A stretch of DNA of 64,000 bases from Oasisia sp. SBJ-2009 (Eukaryota > Annelida > Polychaeta > Sabellida > Siboglinidae): the NCBI GenBank assembly GCA_964017155.1, contig OZ024855.1:1116001-1180000 (forward strand), written 5' to 3'. Shown here piece by piece: positions 40,671 through 55,288 of this stretch; position 1 is the stretch's first letter, and each line of letters opens with the position of its first letter. A model generated the notes under the pieces. It saw only the letters and a program-made list of their open reading frames with translations. It did no database searches and was not told the DNA's origin. The position numbers were made by a program, and so were the translations under genes.

Positions 40671-43190
40671 TTGATACTTGATTTTGTTAATTCAATCAAT
40701 TATAATAATCTTGCGCATATTAATGTTTTATATACAGCGCGTCTTAGCAGACATTTGAGGTCGAAAAGACAGCGTGGTCGGCATAAACAAACTGTTTATT
40801 GCTCATTCCATATGCACAGCGCAGTAACATGCACCGCTGCGCTTGCGACTGGCACAAATCGCGCTGTCTTTTCGACCTCAACAGTTTGCCAAGACGCGCT
40901 GTTTATAAAACATAAATACGCGCAAGATGATTGTAATTGAATGAATTAATTTAATCAAGTATCAAATGTTGGCAAAAATACTGATATAATAGCTACTTTG
41001 AGGTGGGTCCGACTTGTACATCAGTGCCAAATAGTGAAATTCTGAACAAAAATTGAGAGTATACGTGCTTTTATGAGAGAGTGCGCGTGAAGGTACGCGC
41101 CCGCAAGAGTAGGCATTCATGTACAAGTCGGGCCCACCTCAATTTTGGTATTATAACTGTATCTTTGCCAATATTTGATACTTGATTTTGTTAATTCAAT
41201 CAATTATAATCATCTTGCGCATATTAATGTTTTATATACAGCGCGTCTTAGCATACATTTGAGGTCGAAAAGACAGCGTGGTCGGCATCAACAAACTGTT
41301 TATTGCTCATTCCATATGCACAGCGCAGTAACATGCACCGCTGCGCTTGCGACTGGCACAAATCGCGCTGTCTTTTCGACCTCAACAGTTTGCCAAGACG
41401 CGCTGTTTATAAAACATAAATACTCGCAAGATGATTGTAATTGAATGAATTAATTTAATCAAGTATCAAATGTTGGCAAAAATACTGATATAATAGCAAC
41501 TTTGAGGTGGGTCCGACTTGTACATAAGTGCCAAATAGTGAAATTCTGAACAAAAATTGAGAGTATACGTGCTTTTATGAGAGAGAGCGCGTGAAGGTAC
41601 GCGCCCGCAAAAGTAGGCATTCATGTACAAGTCGGGCCCACCTCAATTTTGGTATTATAACTGTATCTTTGCCAATATTTGATACTTGATTTTGTTAACT
41701 CAATCAATTATAATCATCTTGCGCATATTAATGTTTTATATACAGCGCGTCTTAGCAGACATTTGAGGTCGAAAAAACAGCGTGGTCGGCATAAACAAAC
41801 TGTTTATTGCTCATTCCATATGCACAGCGCAGTAACATGCACCGCTGCGCTTGCGACTGGCACAAATCGCGCTGTCTTTTCGACCTCAACAGTTTGCCAA
41901 GACGCGCTGTTTATAAAACATAAATACGCGCAAGATGATTGTAATTGAATGAATTAATTTAATCAAGTATCAAATGTTGGCAAAAATACTGATATAATAG
42001 CAACTTTGAGGTGGGTCCGACTTGTACATAAGTGCCAAATAGTGAAATTCTGAACAAAAATTCAGAGTATACGTGCTTTTATGAGAGAGAGCGCGTGAAG
42101 GTACGCGCCCGCAAAAGTAGGCATTCATGTACAAGTCGGGCCCACCTCAATTTTGGTATTATAACTGTATCTTTGCCAATATTTGATACTTGATTTTGTT
42201 AATTCAATCAATTATAATCATCTTGCGCATATTAATGTTTTATATACAGCGCGTCTTAGCAGACATTTGAGGTCGAAAAGACAGCGTGGTCGGCATAAAC
42301 AAATTGTTTATTGCTCATTCCATATGAACAGCGCAGTAACATGCACCGCTGCGCTTGCGACTGGCACAAATCGCGCTGTCTTTTCGACCTCAACAGTTTG
42401 CCAAGACGCGCTGTTTATAAAACATAAATACGCGCAAGATGATTGTAATTGAATGAATTAATTTAATCAAGTATCAAATGTTGGCAAAAATACTGATATA
42501 ATAGCAACTTTGAGGTGGGTCCGACTTGTACATAAGTGCCAAATAGTGAAATTCTGAACAAAAATTGAGAGTATACGTGCTTTTATGAGAGAGTGCGCGT
42601 GAAGGTACGCGCCCGCAAGAGTAGGCATTCATGTACAAGTCGGGCCCACCTCAATGTTGGTATTATAACTGTATCTTTGCCAATATTTGATACTTGATTT
42701 TGTTAATTCAATCAATTATAATCATCTTGCGCATATTAATGTTTTATATACAGCGCGTCTTAGCAGACATTTGAGGTCGAAAAGACAGCGTGGTCGGCAT
42801 AAACAAATTGTTTATTGCTCATTCCATATGCACAGCGCAGTAACATGCACCGCTGCGCTTGCGACTGGCACAAATCGCGCTGTCTTTTCGACCTCAACAG
42901 TTTGCCAAGACGCGCTGTTTATAAAACATAAATACGCGCAAGATGATTGTAATTGAATGAATTAATTTAATCAAGTATCAAATGTTGGCAAAAATACTGA
43001 TATAATACCAACATTGAGGTGGGTCCGACTTGTACATAAGTGCCAAATAGTGAAATTCTGAACAAAAATTGAGAGTATACGTGCTTTTATGAGAGAGAGC
43101 GCGTGAAGGTACGCGCCCGCAAGAGTAGGCATTCATGTACAAGTCGGGCCCACCTCAATGTTGGTATTATAACTGTATCTTTGCCAATAT
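40671..43190 (+). repeat. Units 81-85, subtype order N Q K I I
   Basis: N Q K repeats the preceding N' Q K. The two I units that follow are near-identical neighbours, except that the first has CATATGAACAG near 42327. The K tail carries TTCAGAG (near 42063), a marker that then recurs through the 12-unit repeat. Confidence 0.8.
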
Positions 43191-46100
43191 TTGATACTTG
43201 ATTTTGTTAATTCAATCAATTATAATCATCTTGAGCATATTAATGTTTTATATACTGCGCGTCTTAGCAGACATTTGAGGTCGAAAAGACAGCGTGGTCG
43301 GCATAAACAAACTGTTTATTGCTCATTCCATATGCACAGCGCAGTAACATGCACCGCTGCCCTTGCGACTGGCACAAATCGCGCTGTCTTTTCGACCTCA
43401 ACAGTTTGCCAAGACGCGCTGTTTATAAAACATAAATACTCGCAAGATGATTGTAATTGAATGAATTAATTTAATCAAGTATCAAATGTTGGCAAAAATA
43501 CTGATATAATAGCAACTTTGAGGTGGGTCCGACTTGTACATAAGTGCCAAATAGTGAAATTCTGAACAAAAATTCAGAGTATACGTGCTTTTATGAGAGA
43601 GAGCGCGTGAAGGTACGCGCCCGCAAAAGTAGGCATTCATGTACAAGTCGGGCCCACCTCAATTTTGGTATTATAGCTGTATCTTTGCCAATATTTGATA
43701 CTTGATTTTGTTAATTCAATCAATTATAATCATCTTGCGCATATTAATGTTTTATATACAGCGCGTCTTAGCAGACATTTGAGGTCGAAAAGACAGCGTG
43801 GTCGGCATAAACAAATTGTTTATTGCTCATTCCATATGCACAGCGCAGTTTCATGCACCGCTGCGCTTGCGACTGGCACAAATCGCGCTGTCTTTTCGAC
43901 CTCAACAGTTTGCCAAGACGCGCTGTTTATAAAACATAAATACGCGCAAGATGATTGTAATTGAATGAATTAATTTAATCAAGTATCAAATGTTGGCAAA
44001 AATACTGATATAATACCAACATTGAGGTGGGTCCGACTTGTACATAAGTGCCAAATAGTGAAATTCTGAAAACAAATTGAGAGTATACGTGCTTTTATGA
44101 GAGAGTGCGCGAGAAGGTACGCGCCCGCAAGAGTAGGCATTCATGTACAAGTCGAGCCCACCTCAATTTTGGTATTATAACTGTATCTTTGCCAATATTT
44201 GATACTTGATTTTGTTAACTCAATCAATTATAATCATCTTGCGCATATTAATGTTTTATATACAGCGCGTCTTAGCAGACATTTGAGGTCGAAAAGACAG
44301 CGTGGTCGGCATAAACAAACTGTTTATTGCTCATTCCATATGCACAGCGCAGTAACATGCACCGCTGCGCTTGCGACTGGCACAAATCGCGCTGTCTTTT
44401 CGACCTCAACAGTTTGCCAAGACGCGCTGTTTATAAAACATAAATACGCGCAAGATGATTGTAATTGAATGAATTAATTTAATCAAGTATCAAATGTTGG
44501 CAAAAATACTGATATAATAGCTACTTTGAGGTGGGTCCGACTTGTACATAAGTGCCAAATAGTGAAATTCTGAACACAAATTGAGAGTATACGTGCTTTT
44601 ATGAGAGAGTGCGCGTGAAGGTACGCGCCCGCAAGAGTAGGCATTCATGTACAAGTCGGGCCCACCTCAATTTTGGTATTATAACTGTATCTTTGCCAAT
44701 ATTTGATACTTGATTTTGTTAATTCAATCAATTATAATCATCTTGCGCATATTAATGTTTTATATACAGCGCGTCTTAGCATACATTTGAGGTCGAAAAG
44801 ACAGCGTGGTCGGCATCAACAAACTGTTTATTGCTCATTCCATATGCACAGCGCAGTAACATGCACCGCTGCGCTTGCGACTGGCACAAATCGCGCTGTC
44901 TTTTCGACCTCAACAGTTTGCCAAGACGCGCTGTTTATAAAACATAAATACTCGCAAGATGATTGTAATTGAATGAATTAATTTAATCAAGTATCAAATG
45001 TTGGCAAAAATACTGATATAATAGCAACTTTGAGGTGGGTCCGACTTGTACATAAGTGCCAAATAGTGAAATTCTGAACAAAAATTGAGAGTATACGTGC
45101 TTTTATGAGAGAGAGCGCGTGAAGGTACGCGCCCGCAAAAGTAGGCATTCATGTACAAGTCGGGCCCACCTCAATTTTGGTATTATAACTGTATCTTTGC
45201 CAATATTTGATACTTGATTTTGTTAACTCAATCAATTATAATCATCTTGCGCATATTAATGTTTTATATACAGCGCGTCTTAGCAGACATTTGAGGTCGA
45301 AAAAACAGCGTGGTCGGCATAAACAAACTGTTTATTGCTCATTCCATATGCACAGCGCTGTAACATGCACCGCTGCGCTTGCGACTGGCACAAATCGCGC
45401 TGTCTTTTCGACCTCAACAGTTTGCCAAGACGCGCTGTTTATAAAACATAAATACGCGCAAGATGATTGTAATTGAATGAATTAATTTAATCAAGTATCA
45501 AATGTTGGCAAAAATACTGATATAATAGCAACTTTGAGGTGGGTCCGACTTGTACATAAGTGCCAAATAGTGAAATTCTGAACAAAAAATGAGAGTATAC
45601 GTGCTTTTATGAGAGAGTGCGCGTGAAGGTACGCGCCCGCAAGAGTAGGCATTCATGTACAAGTCGGGCCCACCTCAATGTTGGTATTATAACTGTATCT
45701 TTGCCAATATTTGATACTTGATTTTGTTAATTCAATCAATTATAATAATCTTGCGCATATTAATGTTTTATATACAGCGCGTCTTAGCAGACATTTGAGG
45801 TCGAAAAGACAGCGTGGTCGGCATAAACAAATTGTTTATTGCTCATTCCATATGCACAGCGCAGTAACATGCACCGCTGCGCTTGCGACTGGCACAAATC
45901 GCGCTGTCTTTTCGACCTCAACAGTTTGCCAAGACAGGCTGTTTATAAAACATAAATACGCGCAAGATGATTGTAATTGAATGAATTAATTTAATCAAGT
46001 ATCAAATGTTGGCAAAAATACTGATATAATACCAACATTGAGGTGGGTCCGACTTGTACATAAGTGCTAAATAGTGAAATTCTGAACAAAAATTGAGAGT

Positions 46101-49100
46101 ATACGTGCTTTTATGAGAGAGAGCGCGTGAAGGTACGCGCCCGCAAGAGTAGGCATTCATGTACAAGTCGGGCCCACCTCAATGTTGGTATTATAACTGT
46201 ATCTTTGCCAATATTTGATACTTGATTTTGTTAATTCAATCAATTATAATCATCTTGCGCATATTAATGTTTTATATACTGCGCGTCTTAGCAGACATTT
46301 GAGGTCGAAAAGACAGCGTGGTCGGCATAAACAAACTGTTTATTGCTCATTCCATATGCACAGCGCAGTAAACATGCACCGCTGCCCTTGCGACTGGCAC
46401 AAATCGCGCTGTCTTTTCGACCTCAACAGTTTGCCAAGACGCGCTGTTTATAAAACATAAATACTCGCAAGATGATTGTAATTGAATGAATTAATTTAAT
46501 AAAGTATCAAATGTTGGCAAAAATACTGATATAATAGCAACTTTGAGGTGGGTCCGACTTGTACATAAGTGCCAAATAGTGAAATTCTGAACAAAAATTC
46601 AGAGTATACGTGCTTTTATGAGAGAGAGCGCGTGAAGGTACGCGCCCGCAAAAGTAGGCATTCATGTACAAGTCGGGCCCACCTCAATTTTGGTATTATA
46701 ACTGTATCTTTGCCAATATTTGATACTTGATTTTGTTAATTCAATCAATTATAATCATCTTGCGCATATTAATGTTTTATATACAGCGCGTCTTAGCAGA
46801 CATTTGAGGTCGAAAAGACAGCGTGGTCGGCATAAACAAATTGTTTATTGCTCATTCCATATGCACAGCGCAGTTTCATGCACCGCTGCGCTTGCGACTG
46901 GCACAAATCGCGCTGTCTTTTCGACCTCAACAGTTTGCCAAGACGCGCTGTTTATAAAACATAAATACGCGCAAGATGATTGTAATTGAATGAATTAATT
47001 TAATCAAGTATCAAATGTTGGCAAAAATACTGATATAATACCAACATTGAGGTGGGTCCGACTTGTACATAAGTGCCAAATAGTGAAATTCTGAAAACAA
47101 ATTGAGAGTATACGTGCTTTTATGAGAGAGTGCGCGTGAAGGTACGCGCCCGCAAGAGTAGGCATTCATGTACAAGTCGAGCCCACCTCAATTTTGGTAT
47201 TATAACTGTATCTTTGCCAATATTTGATACTTGATTTTGTTAACACAATCAATTATAATAATCTTGCGCATATTAATGTTTTATATACAGCGCGTCTTAG
47301 CAGACATTTGAGGTCGAAAAGACAGCGTGGTCGGCATAAACAAACTGTTTATTGCTCATTCCATATGCACAGCGCAGTAACATGCACCGCTGCGCTTGCG
47401 ACTGGCACAAATCGCGCTGTCTTTTCGACCTCAACAGTTTGCCAAGACGCGCTGTTTATAAAACATAAATACGCGCAAGATGATTGTAATTGAATGAATT
47501 AATTTAATCAAGTATCAAATGTTGGCAAAAATACTGATATAATAGCTACTTTGAGGTGTGTCCGACTTGTACATAAGTGCCAAATAGTGAAATTCTGAAC
47601 ACAAATTGACAGTATACGTGCTTTTATGAGAGAGTGCGCGTGAAGGTACGCGCCCGCAAGAGTAGGCATTCATGTACAAGTCGGGCCCACCTCAATTTTG
47701 GTATTATAACTGTATCTTTGCCAATATTTGATACTTGATTTTGTTAATTCAATCAATTATAATCATCTTGCGCATATTAATGTTTTATATACAGCGCGTC
47801 TTAGCATACATTTGAGGTCGAAAAGACAGCGTGGTCGGCATCAACAAACTGTTTATTGCTCATTCCATATGCACAGCGCAGTAACATGCACCGCTGCGCT
47901 TGCGACTGGCACAAATCGCGCTGTCTTTTCGACCTCAACAGTTTGCCAAGACGCGCTGTTTATAAAACATAAATACTCGCAAGATGATTGTAATTGAATG
48001 AATTAATTTAATCAAGTATCAAATGTTGGCAAAAATACTGATATAATAGCAACTTTGAGGTGGGTCCGACTTGTACATAAGTGCCAAATAGTGAAATTCT
48101 GAACAAAAATTGAGAGTATACGTGTTTTTATGAGAGAGAGCGCGTGAAGGTACGCGCCCGCAAAAGTAGGCATTCATGTACAAGTCGGGCCCACCTCAAT
48201 TTTGGTATTATAACTGTATCTTTGCCAATATTTGATACTTGATTTTGTTAACTCAATCAATTATAATCATCTTGCGCATATTAATGTTTTATATACAGCG
48301 CGTCTTAGCAGACATTTGAGGTCGAAAAAACAGCGTGGTCGGCATAAACAAACTGTTTATTGCTCATTCCATATGCACAGCGCAGTAACATGCACCGCTG
48401 CGCTTGCGACTGGCACAAATCGCGCTGTCTTTTCGACCTCAACAGTTTGCCAAGACGCGCTGTTTATAAAACATAAATACGCGCAAGATGATTGTAATTG
48501 AATGAATTAATTTAATCAAGTATCAAATGTTGGCAAAAATACTGATATAATAGCAACTTTGAGGTGGGTCCGACTTGTACATAAGTGCCAAATAGTGAAA
48601 TTCTGAACAAAAATTGAGAGTATACGTGCTTTTATGAGAGAGTGCGCGTGAAGGTACGCGCCCGCAAGAGTAGGCATTCATGTACAAGTCGGGCCCACCT
48701 CAATGTTGGTATTATAACTGTATCTTTGCCAATATTTGATACTTGATTTTGTTAATTCAATCAATTATAATAATCTTGCGCATATTAATGTTTTATATAC
48801 AGCGCGTCTTAGCAGACATTTGAGGTCGAAAAGACAGCGTGGTCGGCATAAACAAATTGTTTATTGCTCATTCCATATGCACAGCGCAGTAACATGCACC
48901 GCTGCGCTTGCGACTGGCACAAATCGCGCTGTCTTTTCGACCTCAACAGTTTGCCAAGACGCGCTGTTTATAAAACATAAATACGCGCAAGATGATTGTA
49001 ATTGAATGAATTAATTTAATCAAGTATCAAATGTTGGCAAAAATACTGATATAATACCAACATTGAGGTGGGTCCGACTTGTACATAAGTGCCAAATAGT

Positions 49101-49239
49101 GAAATTCTGAACAAAAATTGAGAGTATACGTGCTTTTATGAGAGAGAGCGCGTGAAGGTACGCGCCCGCAAGAGTAGGCATTCATGTACAAGTCGGGCCC
49201 ACCTCAATGTTGGTATTATAACTGTATCTTTGCCAATAT
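43191..49239 (+). repeat. 12-unit higher-order repeat, copy 1 (T I N' Q K J, T' I N Q K J)
   Basis: 6049 bp, i.e. twelve units plus the extra A near 46370. Each half is six units; the halves differ in the T unit, with TTGAGCAT (43234) in the first and GTAAACATG plus AATAAAGTATC (46501) in the second. Both I units carry TTTCATG in S2. The ATAGCTG base at 43676 recurs at 49725. All four halves share GAACACAAATTG in the N tail. This copy also carries about eleven bases not seen in copy 2 (listed under findings). Confidence 0.9.
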
Positions 49240-52200
49240 TTGATACTTGATTTTGTTAATTCAATCAATTATAATCATCTTGAGCATATTAATGTTTTAT
49301 ATACTGCGCGTCTTAGCAGACATTTGAGGTCGAAAAGACAGCGTGGTCGGCATAAACAAACTGTTTATTGCTCATTCCATATGCACAGCGCAGTAACATG
49401 CACCGCTGCCCTTGCGACTGGCACAAATCGCGCTGTCTTTTCGACCTCAACAGTTTGCCAAGACGCGCTGTTTATAAAACATAAATACTCGCAAGATGAT
49501 TGTAATTGAATGAATTAATTTAATCAAGTATCAAATGTTGGCAAAAATACTGATATAATAGCAACTTTGAGGTGGGTCCGACTTGTACATAAGTGCCAAA
49601 TAGTGAAATTCTGAACAAAAATTCAGAGTATACGTGCTTTTATGAGAGAGAGCGCGTGAAGGTACGCGCCCGCAAAAGTAGGCATTCATGTACAAGTCGG
49701 GCCCACCTCAATTTTGGTATTATAGCTGTATCTTTGCCAATATTTGATACTTGATTTTGTTAATTCAATCAATTATAATCATCTTGCGCATATTAATGTT
49801 TTATATACAGCGCGTCTTAGCAGACATTTGAGGTCGAAAAGACAGCGTGGTCGGCATAAACAAATTGTTTATTGCTCATTCCATATGCACAGCGCAGTTT
49901 CATGCACCGCTGCGCTTGCGACTGGCACAAATCGCGCTGTCTTTTCGACCTCAACAGTTTGCCAAGACGCGCTGTTTATAAAACATAAATACGCGCAAGA
50001 TGATTGTAATTGAATGAATTAATTTAATCAAGTATCAAATGTTGGCAAAAATACTGATATAATACCAACATTGAGGTGGGTCCGACTTGTACATAAGTGC
50101 CAAATAGTGAAATTCTGAAAACAAATTGAGAGTATACGTGCTTTTATGAGAGAGTGCGCGTGAAGGTACGCGCCCGCAAGAGTAGGCATTCATGTACAAG
50201 TCGAGCCCACCTCAATTTTGGTATTATAACTGTATCTTTGCCAATATTTGATACTTGATTTTGTTAACTCAATCAATTATAATAATCTTGCGCATATTAA
50301 TGTTTTATATACAGCGCGTCTTAGCAGACATTTGAGGTCGAAAAGACAGCGTGGTCGGCATAAACAAACTGTTTATTGCTCATTCCATATGCACAGCGCA
50401 GTAACATGCACCGCTGCGCTTGCGACTGGCACAAATCGCGCTGTCTTTTCGACCTCAACAGTTTGCCAAGACGCGCTGTTTATAAAACATAAATACGCGC
50501 AAGATGATTGTAATTGAATGAATTAATTTAATCAAGTATCAAATGTTGGCAAAAATACTGATATAATAGCTACTTTGAGGTGGGTCCGACTTGTACATAA
50601 GTGCCAAATAGTGAAATTCTGAACACAAATTGAGAGTATACGTGCTTTTATGAGAGAGTGCGCGTGAAGGTACGCGCCCGCAAGAGTAGGCATTCATGTA
50701 CAAGTCGGGCCCACCTCAATTTTGGTATTATAACTGTATCTTTGCCAATATTTGATACTTGATTTTGTTAATTCAATCAATTATAATCATCTTGCGCATA
50801 TTAATGTTTTATATACAGCGCGTCTTAGCATACATTTGAGGTCGAAAAGACAGCGTGGTCGGCATCAACAAACTGTTTATTGCTCATTCCATATGCACAG
50901 CGCAGTAACATGCACCGCTGCGCTTGCGACTGGCACAAATCGCGCTGTCTTTTCGACCTCAACAGTTTGCCAAGACGCGCTGTTTATAAAACATAAATAC
51001 TCGCAAGATGATTGTAATTGAATGAATTAATTTAATCAAGTATCAAATGTTGGCAAAAATACTGATATAATAGCAACTTTGAGGTGGGTCCGACTTGTAC
51101 ATAAGTGCCAAATAGTGAAATTCTGAACAAAAATTGAGAGTATACGTGCTTTTATGAGAGAGAGCGCGTGAAGGTACGCGCCCGCAAAAGTAGGCATTCA
51201 TGTACAAGTCGGGCCCACCTCAATTTTGGTATTATAACTGTATCTTTGCCAATATTTGATACTTGATTTTGTTAACTCAATCAATTATAATCATCTTGCG
51301 CATATTAATGTTTTATATACAGCGCGTCTTAGCAGACATTTGAGGTCGAAAAAACAGCGTGGTCGGCATAAACAAACTGTTTATTGCTCATTCCATATGC
51401 ACAGCGCAGTAACATGCACCGCTGCGCTTGCGACTGGCACAAATCGCGCTGTCTTTTCGACCTCAACAGTTTGCCAAGACGCGCTGTTTATAAAACATAA
51501 ATACGCGCAAGATGATTGTAATTGAATGAATTAATTTAATCAAGTATCAAATGTTGGCAAAAATACTGATATAATAGCAACTTTGAGGTGGGTCCGACTT
51601 GTACATAAGTGCCAAATAGTGAAATTCTGAACAAAAATTGAGAGTATACGTGCTTTTATGAGAGAGTGCGCGTGAAGGTACGCGCCCGCAAGAGTAGGCA
51701 TTCATGTACAAGTCGGGCCCACCTCAATGTTGGTATTATAACTGTATCTTTGCCAATATTTGATACTTGATTTTGTTAATTCAATCAATTATAATAATCT
51801 TGCGCATATTAATGTTTTATATACAGCGCGTCTTAGCAGACATTTGAGGTCGAAAAGACAGCGTGGTCGGCATAAACAAATTGTTTATTGCTCATTCCAT
51901 ATGCACAGCGCAGTAACATGCACCGCTGCGCTTGCGACTGGCACAAATCGCGCTGTCTTTTCGACCTCAACAGTTTGCCAAGACGCGCTGTTTATAAAAC
52001 ATAAATACGCGCAAGATGATTGTAATTGAATGAATTAATTTAATCAAGTATCAAATGTTGGCAAAAATACTGATATAATACCAACATTGAGGTGGGTCCG
52101 ACTTGTACATAAGTGCCAAATAGTGAAATTCTGAACAAAAATTGAGAGTATACGTGCTTTTATGAGAGAGAGCGCGTGAAGGTACGCGCCCGCAAGAGTA

Positions 52201-55200
52201 GGCATTCATGTACAAGTCGGGCCCACCTCAATGTTGGTATTATAACTGTATCTTTGCCAATATTTGATACTTGATTTTGTTAATTCAATCAATTATAATC
52301 ATCTTGCGCATATTAATGTTTTATATACTGCGCGTCTTAGCAGACATTTGAGGTCGAAAAGACAGCGTGGTCGGCATAAACAAACTGTTTATTGCTCATT
52401 CCATATGCACAGCGCAGTAAACATGCACCGCTGCCCTTGCGACTGGCACAAATCGCGCTGTCTTTTCGACCTCAACAGTTTGCCAAGACGCGCTGTTTAT
52501 AAAACATAAATACTCGCAAGATGATTGTAATTGAATGAATTAATTTAATAAAGTATCAAATGTTGGCAAAAATACTGATATAATAGCAACTTTGAGGTGG
52601 GTCCGACTTGTACATAAGTGCCAAATAGTGAAATTCTGAACAAAAATTCAGAGTATACGTGCTTTTATGAGAGAGAGCGCGTGAAGGTACGCGCCCGCAA
52701 AAGTAGGCATTCATGTACAAGTCGGGCCCACCTCAATTTTGGTATTATAACTGTATCTTTGCCAATATTTGATACTTGATTTTGTTAATTCAATCAATTA
52801 TAATCATCTTGCGCATATTAATGTTTTATATACAGCGCGTCTTAGCAGACATTTGAGGTCGAAAAGACAGCGTGGTCGGCATAAACAAATTGTTTATTGC
52901 TCATTCCATATGCACAGCGCAGTTTCATGCACCGCTGCGCTTGCGACTGGCACAAATCGCGCTGTCTTTTCGACCTCAACAGTTTGCCAAGACGCGCTGT
53001 TTATAAAACATAAATACGCGCAAGATGATTGTAATTGAATGAATTAATTTAATCAAGTATCAAATGTTGGCAAAAATACTGATATAATACCAACATTGAG
53101 GTGGGTCCGACTTGTACATAAGTGCCAAATAGTGAAATTCTGAAAACAAATTGAGAGTATACGTGCTTTTATGAGAGAGTGCGCGTGAAGGTACGCGCCC
53201 GCAAGAGTAGGCATTCATGTACAAGTCGAGCCCACCTCAATTTTGGTATTATAACTGTATCTTTGCCAATATTTGATACTTGATTTTGTTAACTCAATCA
53301 ATTATAATAATCTTGCGCATATTAATGTTTTATATACAGCGCGTCTTAGCAGACATTTGAGGTCGAAAAGACAGCGTGGTCGGCATAAACAAACTGTTTA
53401 TTGCTCATTCCATATGCACAGCGCAGTAACATGCACCGCTGCGCTTGCGACTGGCACAAATCGCGCTGTCTTTTCGACCTCAACAGTTTGCCAAGACGCG
53501 CTGTTTATAAAACATAAATACGCGCAAGATGATTGTAATTGAATGAATTAATTTAATCAAGTATCAAATGTTGGCAAAAATACTGATATAATAGCTACTT
53601 TGAGGTGGGTCCGACTTGTACATAAGTGCCAAATAGTGAAATTCTGAACACAAATTGAGAGTATACGTGCTTTTATGAGAGAGTGCGCGTGAAGGTACGC
53701 GCCCGCAAGAGTAGGCATTCATGTACAAGTCGGGCCCACCTCAATTTTGGTATTATAACTGTATCTTTGCCAATATTTGATACTTGATTTTGTTAATTCA
53801 ATCAATTATAATCATCTTGCGCATATTAATGTTTTATATACAGCGCGTCTTAGCATACATTTGAGGTCGAAAAGACAGCGTGGTCGGCATCAACAAACTG
53901 TTTATTGCTCATTCCATATGCACAGCGCAGTAACATGCACCGCTGCGCTTGCGACTGGCACAAATCGCGCTGTCTTTTCGACCTCAACAGTTTGCCAAGA
54001 CGCGCTGTTTATAAAACATAAATACTCGCAAGATGATTGTAATTGAATGAATTAATTTAATCAAGTATCAAATGTTGGCAAAAATACTGATATAATAGCA
54101 ACTTTGAGGTGGGTCCGACTTGTACATAAGTGCCAAATAGTGAAATTCTGAACAAAAATTGAGAGTATACGTGCTTTTATGAGAGAGAGCGCGTGAAGGT
54201 ACGCGCCCGCAAAAGTAGGCATTCATGTACAAGTCGGGCCCACCTCAATTTTGGTATTATAACTGTATCTTTGCCAATATTTGATACTTGATTTTGTTAA
54301 CTCAATCAATTATAATCATCTTGCGCATATTAATGTTTTATATACAGCGCGTCTTAGCAGACATTTGAGGTCGAAAAAACAGCGTGGTCGGCATAAACAA
54401 ACTGTTTATTGCTCATTCCATATGCACAGCGCAGTAACATGCACCGCTGCGCTTGCGACTGGCACAAATCGCGCTGTCTTTTCGACCTCAACAGTTTGCC
54501 AAGACGCGCTGTTTATAAAACATAAATACGCGCAAGATGATTGTAATTGAATGAATTAATTTAATCAAGTATCAAATGTTGGCAAAAATACTGATATAAT
54601 AGCAACTTTGAGGTGGGTCCGACTTGTACATAAGTGCCAAATAGTGAAATTCTGAACAAAAATTGAGAGTATACGTGCTTTTATGAGAGAGTGCGCGTGA
54701 AGGTACGCGCCCGCAAGAGTAGGCATTCATGTACAAGTCGGGCCCACCTCAATGTTGGTATTATAACTGTATCTTTGCCAATATTTGATACTTGATTTTG
54801 TTAATTCAATCAATTATAATAATCTTGCGCATATTAATGTTTTATATACAGCGCGTCTTAGCAGACATTTGAGGTCGAAAAGACAGCGTGGTCGGCATAA
54901 ACAAATTGTTTATTGCTCATTCCATATGCACAGCGCAGTAACATGCACCGCTGCGCTTGCGACTGGCACAAATCGCGCTGTCTTTTCGACCTCAACAGTT
55001 TGCCAAGACGCGCTGTTTATAAAACATAAATACGCGCAAGATGATTGTAATTGAATGAATTAATTTAATCAAGTATCAAATGTTGGCAAAAATACTGATA
55101 TAATAGCAACTTTGAGGTGGGTCCGACTTGTACATAAGTGCCAAATAGTGAAATTCTGAACAAAAATTGAGAGTATACGTGCTTTTATGAGAGAGTGCGC

Positions 55201-55288
55201 GTGAAGGTACGCGCCCGCAAGAGTAGGCATTCATGTACAAGTCGGGCCCACCTCAATGTTGGTATTATAACTGTATCTTTGCCAATAT
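49240..55288 (+). repeat. 12-unit higher-order repeat, copy 2 (T I N Q K J, T' I N Q K J)
   Basis: 6049 bp, the same alternation of T (TTGAGCAT at 49283) and T' (extra A near 52419, AATAAAG at 52550) as copy 1, all offset by exactly 6049 bp. By eye it has almost no private substitutions. The copy ends inside the last J unit: its tail reads AGCAACTTTG where the other three J tails read ACCAACATTG. Confidence 0.9.
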
